Part shown: one piece after another, positions 25,526 through 33,757 of the stretch
Layout of the letters: every line of letters begins with the position of its first letter
Position numbering within the stretch: the first letter of the stretch is position 1
DNA from: Nevskiaceae bacterium
GTDB taxonomy: Bacteria > Pseudomonadota > Gammaproteobacteria > Nevskiales > Nevskiaceae
Assembly (NCBI GenBank): GCA_021731445.1
Contig: JAKFXK010000003.1
Location: 1 to 37,204, forward strand
Length of the DNA stretch: 37,204 nucleotides
Direction of reading: 5' to 3'
Notes under the pieces: model-generated
Told to the model about the DNA's origin: nothing
Seen by the model: only the letters and a program-made list of their open reading frames with translations
Database searches by the model: none
Program-made: the position numbers and the translations under genes

Positions 25526-27071
25526 GGGCAGGCGCTCCGCCGAAGTCGTCTGGCGTGGGCGTGGGGTCGATGCGGGTCTTGCGCACGCTCATCGGCGTGC
25601 TGGGCGTGGCAGCAGCCACCCCAGGCCCGCCCGTGCCACTAGCGCCATTGTGCGTCGCCGCACGGGCTTCGAGAGTTTCCGCCAGGAGACCCGTGCTCTG
25701 CTCGTCGAGAATCTGGATGATGCGCTTGGAGCGCGAGGCGAGTGCGGCATTGACGAAGAGCAGCGGAATGGCAATGCCCAGACCCAGCACCGTCGCAATC
25801 ATGGCCTTGCCGATACCCGCCGCCATGAGTTTGGGATCGCTCGATCCCGATTCGGTGATGCTCTGGAAGGTCTCGATCATGCCGAGCACGGTGCCGACCA
25901 GGCCGAGCAGCGGGCCAGCCGCTACCACTAGCTTGATGAGGCTCTGGAAACGCTCGATGGGGGGCAGCTCGCGCAGCACCGCTTCGGAGATGCGCAGCTC
26001 GACCACTTCGGCCTCGTCCCCAGCCGCCGGGGCCTTGTCGCCCTTGAAGCTCAAGAGCACGCGGCCGAGGGGGTTGTTGGCGCTGAGCTTCTTGATGTGG
26101 GCGAGCTGGCGGTTGACCTTGAAGCTGATGATGTTGAGGTAGATGAATTGGTAGATCGCAGCCACCGCGCCGATGAAGCCGACGCCGAGAATCACGATGG
26201 CTTCCCAGCCACCGACGGCGATGCGCTGCTTCAAGCCGGGTCGCTGGGCGAGCAGGCCGAGCAGCACGCCACGGGTCGGGTCCACCACCATGCGCTGGTA
26301 GCCCTCGGTGGCGGCGCTGAAGTTTTTGGCCAGTTCGGCGGCATCGCCTTCCGGCTGCTTGGGCGGCGAGGTGAGGGCGTTGACGCCGGGTTTGAACTCC
26401 AGATAGTTGCCATCGGCAATCGCCACGAAAGGGCCGATGCGGGTGACGGTCTTTGCGCTCTCGATGCCGCCGGCATCGGCGACACTCGCCTTGAAGCGGG
26501 TGATCTTGCCGGTCTCGGTCATCTCCCGCTGCATCTCGAACCAGAAGGCTTCGATGTCTTCCATCGGTGGCAGCGTCTTGGTCTGGGCCAGCTGGTCGAT
26601 CTTGGCAATGCGCTCGTTGTACTGGGCGCTGATGAGGGAGTTGCGGGCCACTGACGAGAAATCACCGGCGGTCTGGCGCAGCACGCCGAACAGTTCGCCG
26701 AGGTTGCCGGTCTTGATCTTCAGTGAGTCCTGCAATTCCGTGAGGGTCTTTTCGTTGGCCTCGAACTGCTTGCCGAGCGTGGCGGACTCGGCTTCGGCGT
26801 TTGCCTTCTCGCGCTCGGCCGTCGCCAGGAGGCTGGCCTGCTGGTCGCGCGCGGCCTTGAACTTGGCAATGCGGGCGGCGTTGATCCTGTTGTCGCGGGC
26901 GCGGGCGGTGCGGGTACGTTCGAGCAGTTCGTCGAGGCTCTTGGCGTCGCTGGTGGCAGGTTTCTTGGTTGTCGCGTCTTGCGCGGATGCAGAGAGCGGG
27001 AAAATGAGGGAAGTCGAAAGGGACAGCGCGGCGATCGACAGCGCGGTGGCGAGGCTATTAGCGAGACGCAT
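25518..27071 (-). CDS. TtpC-like ExbB-family protein with periplasmic coiled-coil domain
   Basis: This 517-residue protein resembles TtpC of the Vibrio TonB2 system. It has a signal peptide (MRLANSLATALSIAALSL..., cleaved after SASA near residue 30), a long Ala/Lys/Glu-rich coiled coil (about 45-130) and a folded periplasmic region to about 280. A membrane helix follows (EAIVILGVGFIGAVAAIYQF near 284-303), then the MotA/TolQ/ExbB domain with LVVAAGPLLGLVGTVLGMIE (about 385-405) and ATVLGLGIAIPLLFVNAAL (about 427-446). TtpC is required for TonB2 to energise receptors in Vibrio; the periplasmic part may extend the short TonB. A GGGAGG ribosome site precedes the ATG, which overlaps the DUF3450 gene by 14 bases. 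Confidence 0.88.
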   Translation of the reverse strand: MRLANSLATALSIAALSLSTSLIFPLSASAQDATTKKPATSDAKSLDELLERTRTARARDNRINAARIAKFKAARDQQASLLATAEREKANAEAESATLGKQFEANEKTLTELQDSLKIKTGNLGELFGVLRQTAGDFSSVARNSLISAQYNERIAKIDQLAQTKTLPPMEDIEAFWFEMQREMTETGKITRFKASVADAGGIESAKTVTRIGPFVAIADGNYLEFKPGVNALTSPPKQPEGDAAELAKNFSAATEGYQRMVVDPTRGVLLGLLAQRPGLKQRIAVGGWEAIVILGVGFIGAVAAIYQFIYLNIISFKVNRQLAHIKKLSANNPLGRVLLSFKGDKAPAAGDEAEVVELRISEAVLRELPPIERFQSLIKLVVAAGPLLGLVGTVLGMIETFQSITESGSSDPKLMAAGIGKAMIATVLGLGIAIPLLFVNAALASRSKRIIQILDEQSTGLLAETLEARAATHNGASGTGGPGVAAATPSTPMSVRKTRIDPTPTPDDFGGAPARG

Positions 27072-27810
27072 CTTCCTTGCCTCCCTTGGCAGCGAGCGTG
27101 GGGGCGATGATGAGGTTGGGTGAGACCTGCTTCCTGGCGATCTTCAAACCCTCGCGAACGTCGTCGCGGTAACGGTCGTCGCGCACGAAGGCTTTCTTCT
27201 CGACATCCCAATACCCAGTCTCGGCCTTGTCGGGGGTTTGATACATCAGGCCGACGCGGCCGACGCGCAGAAACTCGACGACCTTTTCACCCAGCTTGCC
27301 TTCGTAGCCTTCGAGCGTGCGGCCGTATTCCATCTCGACCTGGTAGCTCTCGACGATACGACGATACTTTTCGCTGGTGGTGACATCGGCGCGGTTCATC
27401 ATGTCGCGCAGCTTCTGGATGCGGCCCTGACGCTCTTCGGGCAGGAACGGCACGTCGAGATCAACAAAGGCTTCGAGCGTGTCGAGCATCTTCTGCATCA
27501 GCGGCAAAATCTCGCGGTTGGTGCGCTCGACTTCAAAACCTTCCTTGCGAACGCTGTCCATCTCGGACTGCTGGCTCGCCAGCTGGGCACGCAGCTGCTG
27601 GTTGTAGATGCGCAAACCGTCGGTTTCGCGCAGGACGTTCTGGTAGTCCTGCAATAGCGTACCGCGCTCGTCGTCGAGCGCGTCCACCTTGGCCTGCGTC
27701 TCAGCCTGCGCCGAGAGCCAGCTCTTGCTTTCGTCAAAGAGCGGGGTGAGATCGGCAGCGGAGGCCAGCCCCACCGCGCCCAGGCACAGCAGCAGCGGAA
27801 TGCGCATCAT
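27058..27810 (-). CDS. DUF3450 periplasmic coiled-coil protein
   Basis: DUF3450 proteins accompany TtpC in TonB2-type clusters. From the ATG at 27810 (two adjacent ATG codons, preceded by AAGGGAG) the product is 250 residues with a signal peptide (MMRIPLLLCLGAVGLASA) and a mostly helical, charged mature part. The heptad-like stretch is about residues 25-110 (QTQAKVDALDDERGTLLQ and SQQSEMDSVRKEGFEVER type segments), then the family-specific LDTLEAFVDLDVPFLPEER block near residue 107 and VGLMYQTPDKAETGYWD near 187. The frame is open farther upstream inside the MFS gene, but that part is not protein-like. It probably works in the periplasm with the TtpC-like protein. Confidence 0.88.
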   Translation of the reverse strand: MMRIPLLLCLGAVGLASAADLTPLFDESKSWLSAQAETQAKVDALDDERGTLLQDYQNVLRETDGLRIYNQQLRAQLASQQSEMDSVRKEGFEVERTNREILPLMQKMLDTLEAFVDLDVPFLPEERQGRIQKLRDMMNRADVTTSEKYRRIVESYQVEMEYGRTLEGYEGKLGEKVVEFLRVGRVGLMYQTPDKAETGYWDVEKKAFVRDDRYRDDVREGLKIARKQVSPNLIIAPTLAAKGGKEDASR

Positions 27811-27830
27811 CGGAACTCCCTTCACTGACT

Positions 27831-29105
27831 TCATTTCTGCTCTCCAGTCATGGGCTGCCGCTGCTGACGGCGCGCCGCCAGGAACAGGATCGGGATCGAC
27901 AGCACTCCGACGCTCTGGGTCAGCAGAATCGCCCAGGTGATCGGCTGCGAATGTCCGGCGGCGGCGAAATGGTCGGCCAGCCAGCCCACCGTGGCATTGC
28001 CGCCGCCGGCGCCGATCAGCGCTGCCACCAGAAAGAACAGTGCCACCGCCGAAGCGCGGTGCTGGGCGGGCACCTGTTCCTGCGCCAGGGTGACGGCCGG
28101 GCCGTAGAGCAGCATCGAGAACATCGAACCCACAAACGCCAGCACGTAGAAAGACACGCTGTGTGCCTCGGCCAGCCGGTAGGCCAGTGCCAGCGGCAGG
28201 GTCAGCAAAAAGGCCCAGGCCAGGAACTTCAGCCGTCCGGCGACGAAGCGCCGCTCCGCCCAGTCGCAGCCGATGCCGCCTGCGACCGCGCCGAGCACGC
28301 CGCCGACCAGGAAGATCAGGCCGATCTCCTTCTGCGCCTGCACTGCGCTGTAGCCGCGCTCCTTCACCCACCACAAGAGGTCGAGCACGCCCGCACCCTG
28401 GGCAAACACCATCGCGGTCAGGCCCAGCATGGTCAGCAGGAACACCGGGTTGCTGGAAAGCTCGTGGCGCATCGCGCGATAGCTTTCCGCGAACGAACCC
28501 CTGGCCTGGCCTGCGGCGGCCGCCTGCTGCTCGCGCGAGGGATCACGCATGAACAGCCAGACCAGGAGTGCTGCCGCCACGCCGATGCCGCCCAGCAGCA
28601 GAAAGCCGCCGCGCCAGCCCAGTGTCGGCCCCACGGCAGCGGCGAACATGAAGCTGCCGCCGATGCCGACCGGCAGCGCCAGATAGTAGAAGCCGCCGGC
28701 AAAGGCGCGCCGCGCGGCCGGGTAGCGCTCGCCCAGCATCGACAGTGCCGCCGGCGAGAGGCAGGCCTCGCCGACGCCGATCAACATGCGCGCCGCCGCC
28801 ATCTGCCCGAAGTTGCGCGCGAGGCCCGTGGCGGCGGTCAGCGCGCTCCAGAGGGCCAGGCCCGCCGCGATCAATTTCGGCCTGTGGACGCGATCCGCCA
28901 GCGAACCCATGAACAGACCAATGACGGTGTAGACGGTGGTGAACACCACCCCCGTCAGCAGACCGAACTGCAAGTTGGAGAGGCCCAGCTCCGGAATGAT
29001 GGCGGTCGAGAAACTGATGATGAGATAGCGATCCGCCCAGTTGAGGACGTTGAGCAGGGTGAGTGCGATCAGGAGACCGGTGGCACTGCGTGGCGAAGAG
29101 GTCAT
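27831..29105 (-). CDS. MFS transporter, Spinster-type
   Basis: This 424-residue inner-membrane protein has about 12 hydrophobic segments and the signature of the Spinster-like MFS subfamily: NVLNWADRYLI near residue 19, the loop 2-3 motif GSLADRVHRPKLIAAG near residue 67, and GVGEACLSPAAL near residue 115. Such carriers in bacteria often sit in aromatic, steroid or other catabolic clusters beside TonB-dependent receptors. Here it overlaps the CocE hydrolase by four bases (ATGA) and starts the half of the operon leading to the TonB machine. Import of the hydrolysis product across the inner membrane is the natural inference; substrate is unknown. Confidence 0.88.
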   Translation of the reverse strand: MTSSPRSATGLLIALTLLNVLNWADRYLIISFSTAIIPELGLSNLQFGLLTGVVFTTVYTVIGLFMGSLADRVHRPKLIAAGLALWSALTAATGLARNFGQMAAARMLIGVGEACLSPAALSMLGERYPAARRAFAGGFYYLALPVGIGGSFMFAAAVGPTLGWRGGFLLLGGIGVAAALLVWLFMRDPSREQQAAAAGQARGSFAESYRAMRHELSSNPVFLLTMLGLTAMVFAQGAGVLDLLWWVKERGYSAVQAQKEIGLIFLVGGVLGAVAGGIGCDWAERRFVAGRLKFLAWAFLLTLPLALAYRLAEAHSVSFYVLAFVGSMFSMLLYGPAVTLAQEQVPAQHRASAVALFFLVAALIGAGGGNATVGWLADHFAAAGHSQPITWAILLTQSVGVLSIPILFLAARRQQRQPMTGEQK

Positions 29106-30850
29106 GGCTTTGGGCTGCTGGTGGGGATCAGGGGGAGGATCAGATGCGAGGCGTGTTCGGCATCGTGGAAAATTTGCTGACTGGCTGGCTTCAATACGGT
29201 GGCGCTCACACCCAGCTCGCCGGTGTTGGGATTGCGGTCATAGCGCGGGAAATCGCTGGAGGTGACCAGCACCTGCAGGCGATGACCGGCATGCAGCAGG
29301 AGCGAGGTGGCTGCCAGGGTGATGTCGTAGCGCAGCACCGCGCCCGGCTCGACCAGTCGTGGGGTCGTCAGTGACTCGCGGTAGCGCGCGCGCAGCACGC
29401 CATCGCAGACGTTGTAACTCCGGCCATCGGGATGCACATCGCAGAGCTTGATGACCCAGTCGGTATCGGGGGCGGAGCTGGCGGCGTAGAGCACGAGGCT
29501 GACCGGGCCGGTCAGCTCCATGTCCTCGGTCAAAGGCTCGCTGGTGTAGGAGAGCACGTCGCTACGCGACAGGATCGGGGCCTGGTCCACCGGCCCGCGC
29601 CGGTAGGTTGCTGGCATCAGCAGCGGGCCGCCGCAGGTGGGGCAGGGATCGTGGGGATCGTAGACGTAGGCATCGGGCGTTTCTGCCGCTGCGGGCATCG
29701 CAAAACTCAAGTGTCCGCCCGCGCGCAGGTACAGCGGCGTGTAGCGGGTGCGCGCCAGGGGCCATTCCTGCTCGTCGCGCCAGCGGTTGAGGCCCTGAAC
29801 GAAAATCCTGACTGGTGCTTCCGCATCGATGCCGTTCGGTTTTTGCTGGAGCCAGCGGTCGAACCAGCGCAGCTGCAGGCCGGTGAGGTCTTCGCGCAAG
29901 TCCAGTAGTTGGCCGCTGGCGCGCAGGCCGAAGTCGAGATCGCCGACCGTGCTCTGGAACATGGCATGTGCCCAGGGGCCGATGACGATGCGGGTCGCTG
30001 CTCGTGCCAGCTCGCTGCCCGCCCCGCTCTTCATGCGCGTGAAGTGTTCGAGATCGGCGGCGAGCAGCAGGTCGTGCCAGCCCGCGATGATGAGCGCGGG
30101 CACCTGCACGTCGGCGTGGCGGTTGGCGGGCAGGAAGCTTTCCGTCCAGGCATCCGGCGTCGGGTGTTGCAGGGTGTCGAAGAAGAACGGCAGAAACTTG
30201 CCATCGCCCGGCTGCGCAGGCGGGAAAGTATTCAGCGGCAGATGCCGCACGCGCGCCTCGTAGTCGTCACTGTCTTCCACCAGCTGCAGAAAGGCGGGCC
30301 ACAGGTCCGGCTGCCCCCGCTTGCCGCGCAGCAGGGCGGCAGGGCCGATGGCCTGCAGCGCCCAGGTGACGAACAGCCCCCAGTGGAGCGCGCCGCCGCG
30401 CCAGAGGTGGTCGCGCCAGAAGTCGCAGGGTGCGGTGGTCGGCGACAGCGCCCTGAGTGCCGGTGGTGCCGTCGCCGCCGCCTGCCAGCTGGTGCCGCCC
30501 ATGTAGGAAAGACCATAGATGCCGACTTCGCCGTTCGACCAGTCTTGCGCGGCGGCCCAGGCGATGGTGTCGTGGCCGTCGTCGAACTCGTCGCGGTAAA
30601 AGTAAAAAACATCGCCGTCCGAGGCCCAGCGCGCACGCACGTCCTGGATCACCAGCACATAGCCCGCCGCCGCCGCACGCAGTGGGTCGAGCGTCAGCGC
30701 GGTCAGCGCGAGCAACTCCTTGTTGTAGGGCGTGCGCTGGACCAGCACCGGGTAGCGGCCAGGCTCGGCCGGCCGGTAGATATCGGCACGCAGCAGGGTG
30801 CCATCGCGCATCGTGGCCGACACGTTTTTTTCGACCAGGATGGTACTCAT
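29102..30850 (-). CDS. CocE/NonD family hydrolase
   Basis: The 582-residue protein is a serine hydrolase of the CocE/NonD (X-Pro dipeptidyl-peptidase S15-like) family, which cleaves esters or amides of diverse small molecules. The N-terminal alpha/beta core shows RDGTLLRADIYRP, the VIQDVRARWASDGDVFYF region and the nucleophile box GLSYMG with Ser115. Later come LIIAGWHD and VIGPWAHAMF (acid and base region), then the C-terminal jelly-roll with DMELTGPVSLVLYAASSAPD. No signal peptide is present, so it is likely cytoplasmic. The ATG at 30850 overlaps the upstream stop (ATGA); an in-frame GTG at 30871 is less likely. An unusual CPTCGG replaces the frequent Pro-Thr-x-Gly-Gly form. Confidence 0.9.
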   Translation of the reverse strand: MSTILVEKNVSATMRDGTLLRADIYRPAEPGRYPVLVQRTPYNKELLALTALTLDPLRAAAAGYVLVIQDVRARWASDGDVFYFYRDEFDDGHDTIAWAAAQDWSNGEVGIYGLSYMGGTSWQAAATAPPALRALSPTTAPCDFWRDHLWRGGALHWGLFVTWALQAIGPAALLRGKRGQPDLWPAFLQLVEDSDDYEARVRHLPLNTFPPAQPGDGKFLPFFFDTLQHPTPDAWTESFLPANRHADVQVPALIIAGWHDLLLAADLEHFTRMKSGAGSELARAATRIVIGPWAHAMFQSTVGDLDFGLRASGQLLDLREDLTGLQLRWFDRWLQQKPNGIDAEAPVRIFVQGLNRWRDEQEWPLARTRYTPLYLRAGGHLSFAMPAAAETPDAYVYDPHDPCPTCGGPLLMPATYRRGPVDQAPILSRSDVLSYTSEPLTEDMELTGPVSLVLYAASSAPDTDWVIKLCDVHPDGRSYNVCDGVLRARYRESLTTPRLVEPGAVLRYDITLAATSLLLHAGHRLQVLVTSSDFPRYDRNPNTGELGVSATVLKPASQQIFHDAEHASHLILPLIPTSSPKP

Positions 30851-31860
30851 GGCTTGATTCTGCGGCGGCACAGCGCGGCCAGCAGCAGCAGGCCCGCCGC
30901 AAAAGCCCCGCCGCGCGCGGTCGGCAAGACAGGCTGGACGGCTTCCGCCGCCTCGATGAAGGCGCGGTAGTCGGCGACGATGGCAGGGTCCAGTCGCAGG
31001 TCGTTGTGATAGGTGCCGGGATACTCGCGGTTGACCGCACCCTTCAAGGCCGGGCTTTGCGCATATTGCGGGCCGGCGAACGCGGGATCAGCACCACCGG
31101 TGCCGTCGTACACCGTCAGCCAGCGTGCCGGCGCGTAGGTTTCATCGGCCCCCAGAGGCCCGTTGAGGGTGGCGAGCCAGGGCGTGCCGGCGGCAATCTC
31201 GTCGCAGGAATTGAGCTGGCCCTGCGAACCTTCGGGACAGAAGCTGGTGCCGTGGTTGCCACCGGCGATGGCGACGAAGGCGACCAGATCACGACGCAGC
31301 TCCGGGTGTTTTTTGAGTGTCTGGCGCGCCAGCGTCACGCCCAGCGAATGGGCGGCGATGGAGAACTGCCGCGAACCGGTGTAGGCACGCACCGCGACGA
31401 TGAAATCGTGGAGGTCTGGCACGTTGATGTCGTTGCTGGTGACGCGCGAGACGCCATCCTGACCCAGCTCCATGTGCTCCTGGTCGCGTTCCGGGTTGGC
31501 GGTCGCCAGCGCGCTGCCGTTGTTGGCGCCCAGGCCGTTGTAAGACAGCGCCCATAGTTCCTGGTCGCTCCAGCCGGCCACGCGGAACTGCTCGCGCACC
31601 GGGTACCAGTCGGCATGATCGACGTTGTTGCCATGCACGAAAATCACCGGCACATGCCGGAGCGGCGCGCCCTTTTTCACGCCGCCGAAGCCGCCGAGTG
31701 CAAAGCCCCATTCGTGATCGACCAGGGCGGGAAAGCCTGCCGCGAAGCGCACTTTCGCCGGGCCTTGCGGGCGTAGATGACCACCCGCGTGATCCGCCCA
31801 CAAGCCCTGCGGCAATAGCAGCAGCATGGCGAAGAGACTGTGGATCGGGCGTGGCCGCAT
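30847..31860 (-). CDS. Secreted alpha/beta hydrolase, lipase/PhaZ7-like, with GlyGly-CTERM-like tail
   Basis: From the ATG at 31860 the product is 337 residues with a signal peptide (MRPRPIHSLFAMLLLLPQGLWA). The hydrolase core has the oxyanion strand PVIFVHGNNVDHADW (near 71-85), the VRAYTGSRQFSIAAHSLGV block with the nucleophile Ser172, an acidic candidate near 252-258, and the TYHNDL block with His285. The pattern resembles class-2 lipases and the extracellular PHB depolymerase PhaZ7. The C-terminus is striking: Gly317-Gly318, a hydrophobic stretch to 330, then Cys-Arg-Arg-Arg. This is the layout of GlyGly-CTERM sorting tails, which rhombosortases process for surface release. No rhombosortase is in the window. 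Confidence 0.78.
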   Translation of the reverse strand: MRPRPIHSLFAMLLLLPQGLWADHAGGHLRPQGPAKVRFAAGFPALVDHEWGFALGGFGGVKKGAPLRHVPVIFVHGNNVDHADWYPVREQFRVAGWSDQELWALSYNGLGANNGSALATANPERDQEHMELGQDGVSRVTSNDINVPDLHDFIVAVRAYTGSRQFSIAAHSLGVTLARQTLKKHPELRRDLVAFVAIAGGNHGTSFCPEGSQGQLNSCDEIAAGTPWLATLNGPLGADETYAPARWLTVYDGTGGADPAFAGPQYAQSPALKGAVNREYPGTYHNDLRLDPAIVADYRAFIEAAEAVQPVLPTARGGAFAAGLLLLAALCRRRIKP

Positions 31861-31879
31861 GGGTTTCTCTGTAGCCCCT

Positions 31880-32671
31880 TCAGCGAGCGGCCTGCGCTGC
31901 CAGAAACTCGCCCAGCACCTGGTTGAACGCCTCCGGTCGCTCCAGCGGCAGCGCATGGTGCGAGTTGGGCACCACTGCCAGCGTGGCATTCGGCAGCAGC
32001 GCGATGTACTCCTGCTTGAACGACACCGGCGTGTAGTCCTGGTCGGCGCTGATGATCAGCGTCGGGCAATTGAGGCTGGCGAGCTGCTCCTTCACGCTCC
32101 AGCCGATCAGGCCTTTGAGGGAGGCAGTGTAGGCCGCCTGGTCGTTGCGCGAGATGCGCTCGACAAAGGTGTCGCGCAGCTGCTGGTGCGCCGGATCGGG
32201 GAAGAGTTTCTTGCTGATGATCTTCGACATCGTCGGCAGGCCGAACAGCTTCAGGATCAACAGCCGCAGGCCGATCACCGACTTCTCCCTGAAGGTCTTC
32301 AGGATCATGTACGGCGCGCTGTTGACGATGGTCATGCTGCTGAGCCGCTGCGGCGCATCCACCGCCAGCTGGAAAGCCACCGCGCCTCCCATCGACAGCC
32401 CCACCACATGCGCCTTGGCAATGCCGAGGTGATCCAGAAGAGCCAGCACATCCGCCGCCATCTGCGGGATGCTGTACGGGCCTTTCGGTGTCCCCGAACG
32501 TCCATGCCCGCGCAAGTCCACGGTGATGACGCGGTAGCTCAGAGCGAATACAGGCTGCTGGTATTCCCAGTCCAGGCCGCTGGAGCCGAGGCCGTGGATG
32601 AACAGCAGCGGCGCGCCGCTACCTTCCTCGTCGTAGTGGAGGTTCAGGTCTTTGAGCTTGAGCAGGGGCAT
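31880..32671 (-). CDS. Cytoplasmic alpha/beta hydrolase
   Basis: This 263-residue protein is a compact alpha/beta-fold hydrolase of the 3-oxoadipate enol-lactonase/esterase type without a signal peptide. It shows the oxyanion HGLGSSG near residue 26, DLRGHGRSG near 52, the nucleophile elbow GLSMGG with Ser93, the acid region SADQD near 208-212 and the base near His238/239 (SHHALP). The gene starts 29 bases after the PHA-depolymerase-like gene and ends 19 bases before the next hydrolase. It could cleave oligomers or lactone products once they are inside the cell; homologues of this shape act on many esters, so the substrate is open. Confidence 0.85.
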   Translation of the reverse strand: MPLLKLKDLNLHYDEEGSGAPLLFIHGLGSSGLDWEYQQPVFALSYRVITVDLRGHGRSGTPKGPYSIPQMAADVLALLDHLGIAKAHVVGLSMGGAVAFQLAVDAPQRLSSMTIVNSAPYMILKTFREKSVIGLRLLILKLFGLPTMSKIISKKLFPDPAHQQLRDTFVERISRNDQAAYTASLKGLIGWSVKEQLASLNCPTLIISADQDYTPVSFKQEYIALLPNATLAVVPNSHHALPLERPEAFNQVLGEFLAAQAAR

Positions 32672-32700
32672 GGGGGTTCCGGGGTGATGGTGGCAGCGGC

Positions 32701-33660
32701 TCAGTACTGGTCGAACCAGGCCTTGATGCCGGAGGTGCCGAGGTTGTCCACCGTCAGCGCATGGCCGCCGGGGTTCTCCAGTTTCTGGGTGGTAAAGGCA
32801 CCCTGCACCAGCTTGTTGAAGTAGGCATACATGGTGCTGATCGGCACGATGCCGTCGTTCTGGCCGTGCCAGAACTTGGTCGGCGGATGGTTGGTGGGCA
32901 GCGTCGGGATCGTGCCGCAGGAGTACGAGCAGGTGGCGTACGAGGCGGCGACGATCCCCAGTGCCTTCCAGGTATTGGCGTTGCCGGTGCCGCTGTTGTA
33001 GGTCACGGCCATGCGGCTGCTGTTGAAGCCGCCGCTGGAGATGCCATAGGCGTAACGCTTGTTCATGTTGTACTGCGAGGCCGCACCATAGCTGCCGCCC
33101 TTGATCTCGGCGAAGAAATCCGGGAAGAACTGGGCATCGCAGCTGGCGCTGTAGGGCGACACGGTGTTGGTGTGCCAGGCCTGCACCCAGCCGTAGGTGG
33201 CGGGTGGGTCAGCGACGATCACCGCATATTTCTTGCCGCCATTGGGCGCGTCGAGCAGCTCGCGGATGATCTGCGGCTCGTATTCCATGCCGTAGGCCTC
33301 GCCGTAGTCGCGGTCGAAGGCGTGGTTGTAGTCAGTCGGCTGGGTGCCGGCAAAATAGAACGCCACTGGCCAGCCACCGGCGGGCGGTGTGCCTTCCGGC
33401 ACCTGCCAGCGCACGGCGCGGGGGATGTAGTAACCGCCGCACCAGTAGTAGTTGTATTGCTTGGTGTGGGTGCAACTCCAGCCGCTGGCGTTCTGTGTGC
33501 AGCGTGCGGCTTCGGCATCCTGGGGCAGGACAATGGCGGCGGCGCCGGACAGTGCAAGCGCCAGCAGCAGGGTGTTGACGAATGCGGCGAACACGGCTTT
33601 CACACGGCGTGCGAACGGCATCATTGCCGCCACCACAGCAACCGGACGGACTCTATTCAT
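32701..33660 (-). CDS. Secreted esterase resembling extracellular mcl-PHA depolymerase
   Basis: From the ATG at 33660 (AAGGAG site 7 bases before it) the product is 319 residues. The N-terminal signal region is long, with the hydrophobic core near 23-44 and likely cleavage near residue 52. The mature protein has GTPPAGGWPVAFYF near residue 90, the lipase box in YAYGISSGGFNSSRMAV with Ser208, ASYATCS near 239, NHPPTKFWHGQNDG with Asp269, and NPGGHAL with His300. This block order, including TPPAGGWPV and the SSGG-N-SRMAV box, is that of the extracellular poly(3-hydroxyoctanoate) depolymerase of Pseudomonas as I recall it. Eight cysteines fit disulfide bonding outside the cytoplasm. A secreted polyester depolymerase is the best call; the polymer is not proven. 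Confidence 0.8.
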   Translation of the reverse strand: MNRVRPVAVVAAMMPFARRVKAVFAAFVNTLLLALALSGAAAIVLPQDAEAARCTQNASGWSCTHTKQYNYYWCGGYYIPRAVRWQVPEGTPPAGGWPVAFYFAGTQPTDYNHAFDRDYGEAYGMEYEPQIIRELLDAPNGGKKYAVIVADPPATYGWVQAWHTNTVSPYSASCDAQFFPDFFAEIKGGSYGAASQYNMNKRYAYGISSGGFNSSRMAVTYNSGTGNANTWKALGIVAASYATCSYSCGTIPTLPTNHPPTKFWHGQNDGIVPISTMYAYFNKLVQGAFTTQKLENPGGHALTVDNLGTSGIKAWFDQY

Positions 33661-33757
33661 GGGTGATCTCCTTGTGTGAGCTGGGGGTGGGTTGTGCAAA
33701 AAAACGTGATCGGTACGGATCGTCGCCGTCGGCTGCTTCGGCCTTGTGCGGCAGGGC

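Noticed and set aside
24293-25642. A 449-codon + strand frame opposite exbD/exbB
   Set aside because: His/Arg/Asp-rich translation opposite four clear genes; no domain signature.
27811-28374. Upstream extension of the DUF3450 frame inside the MFS gene
   Set aside because: The extension is Gly/Arg/Ala-rich shadow of the MFS gene; AAGGGAG plus ATGATG and a signal peptide place the start at 27810.
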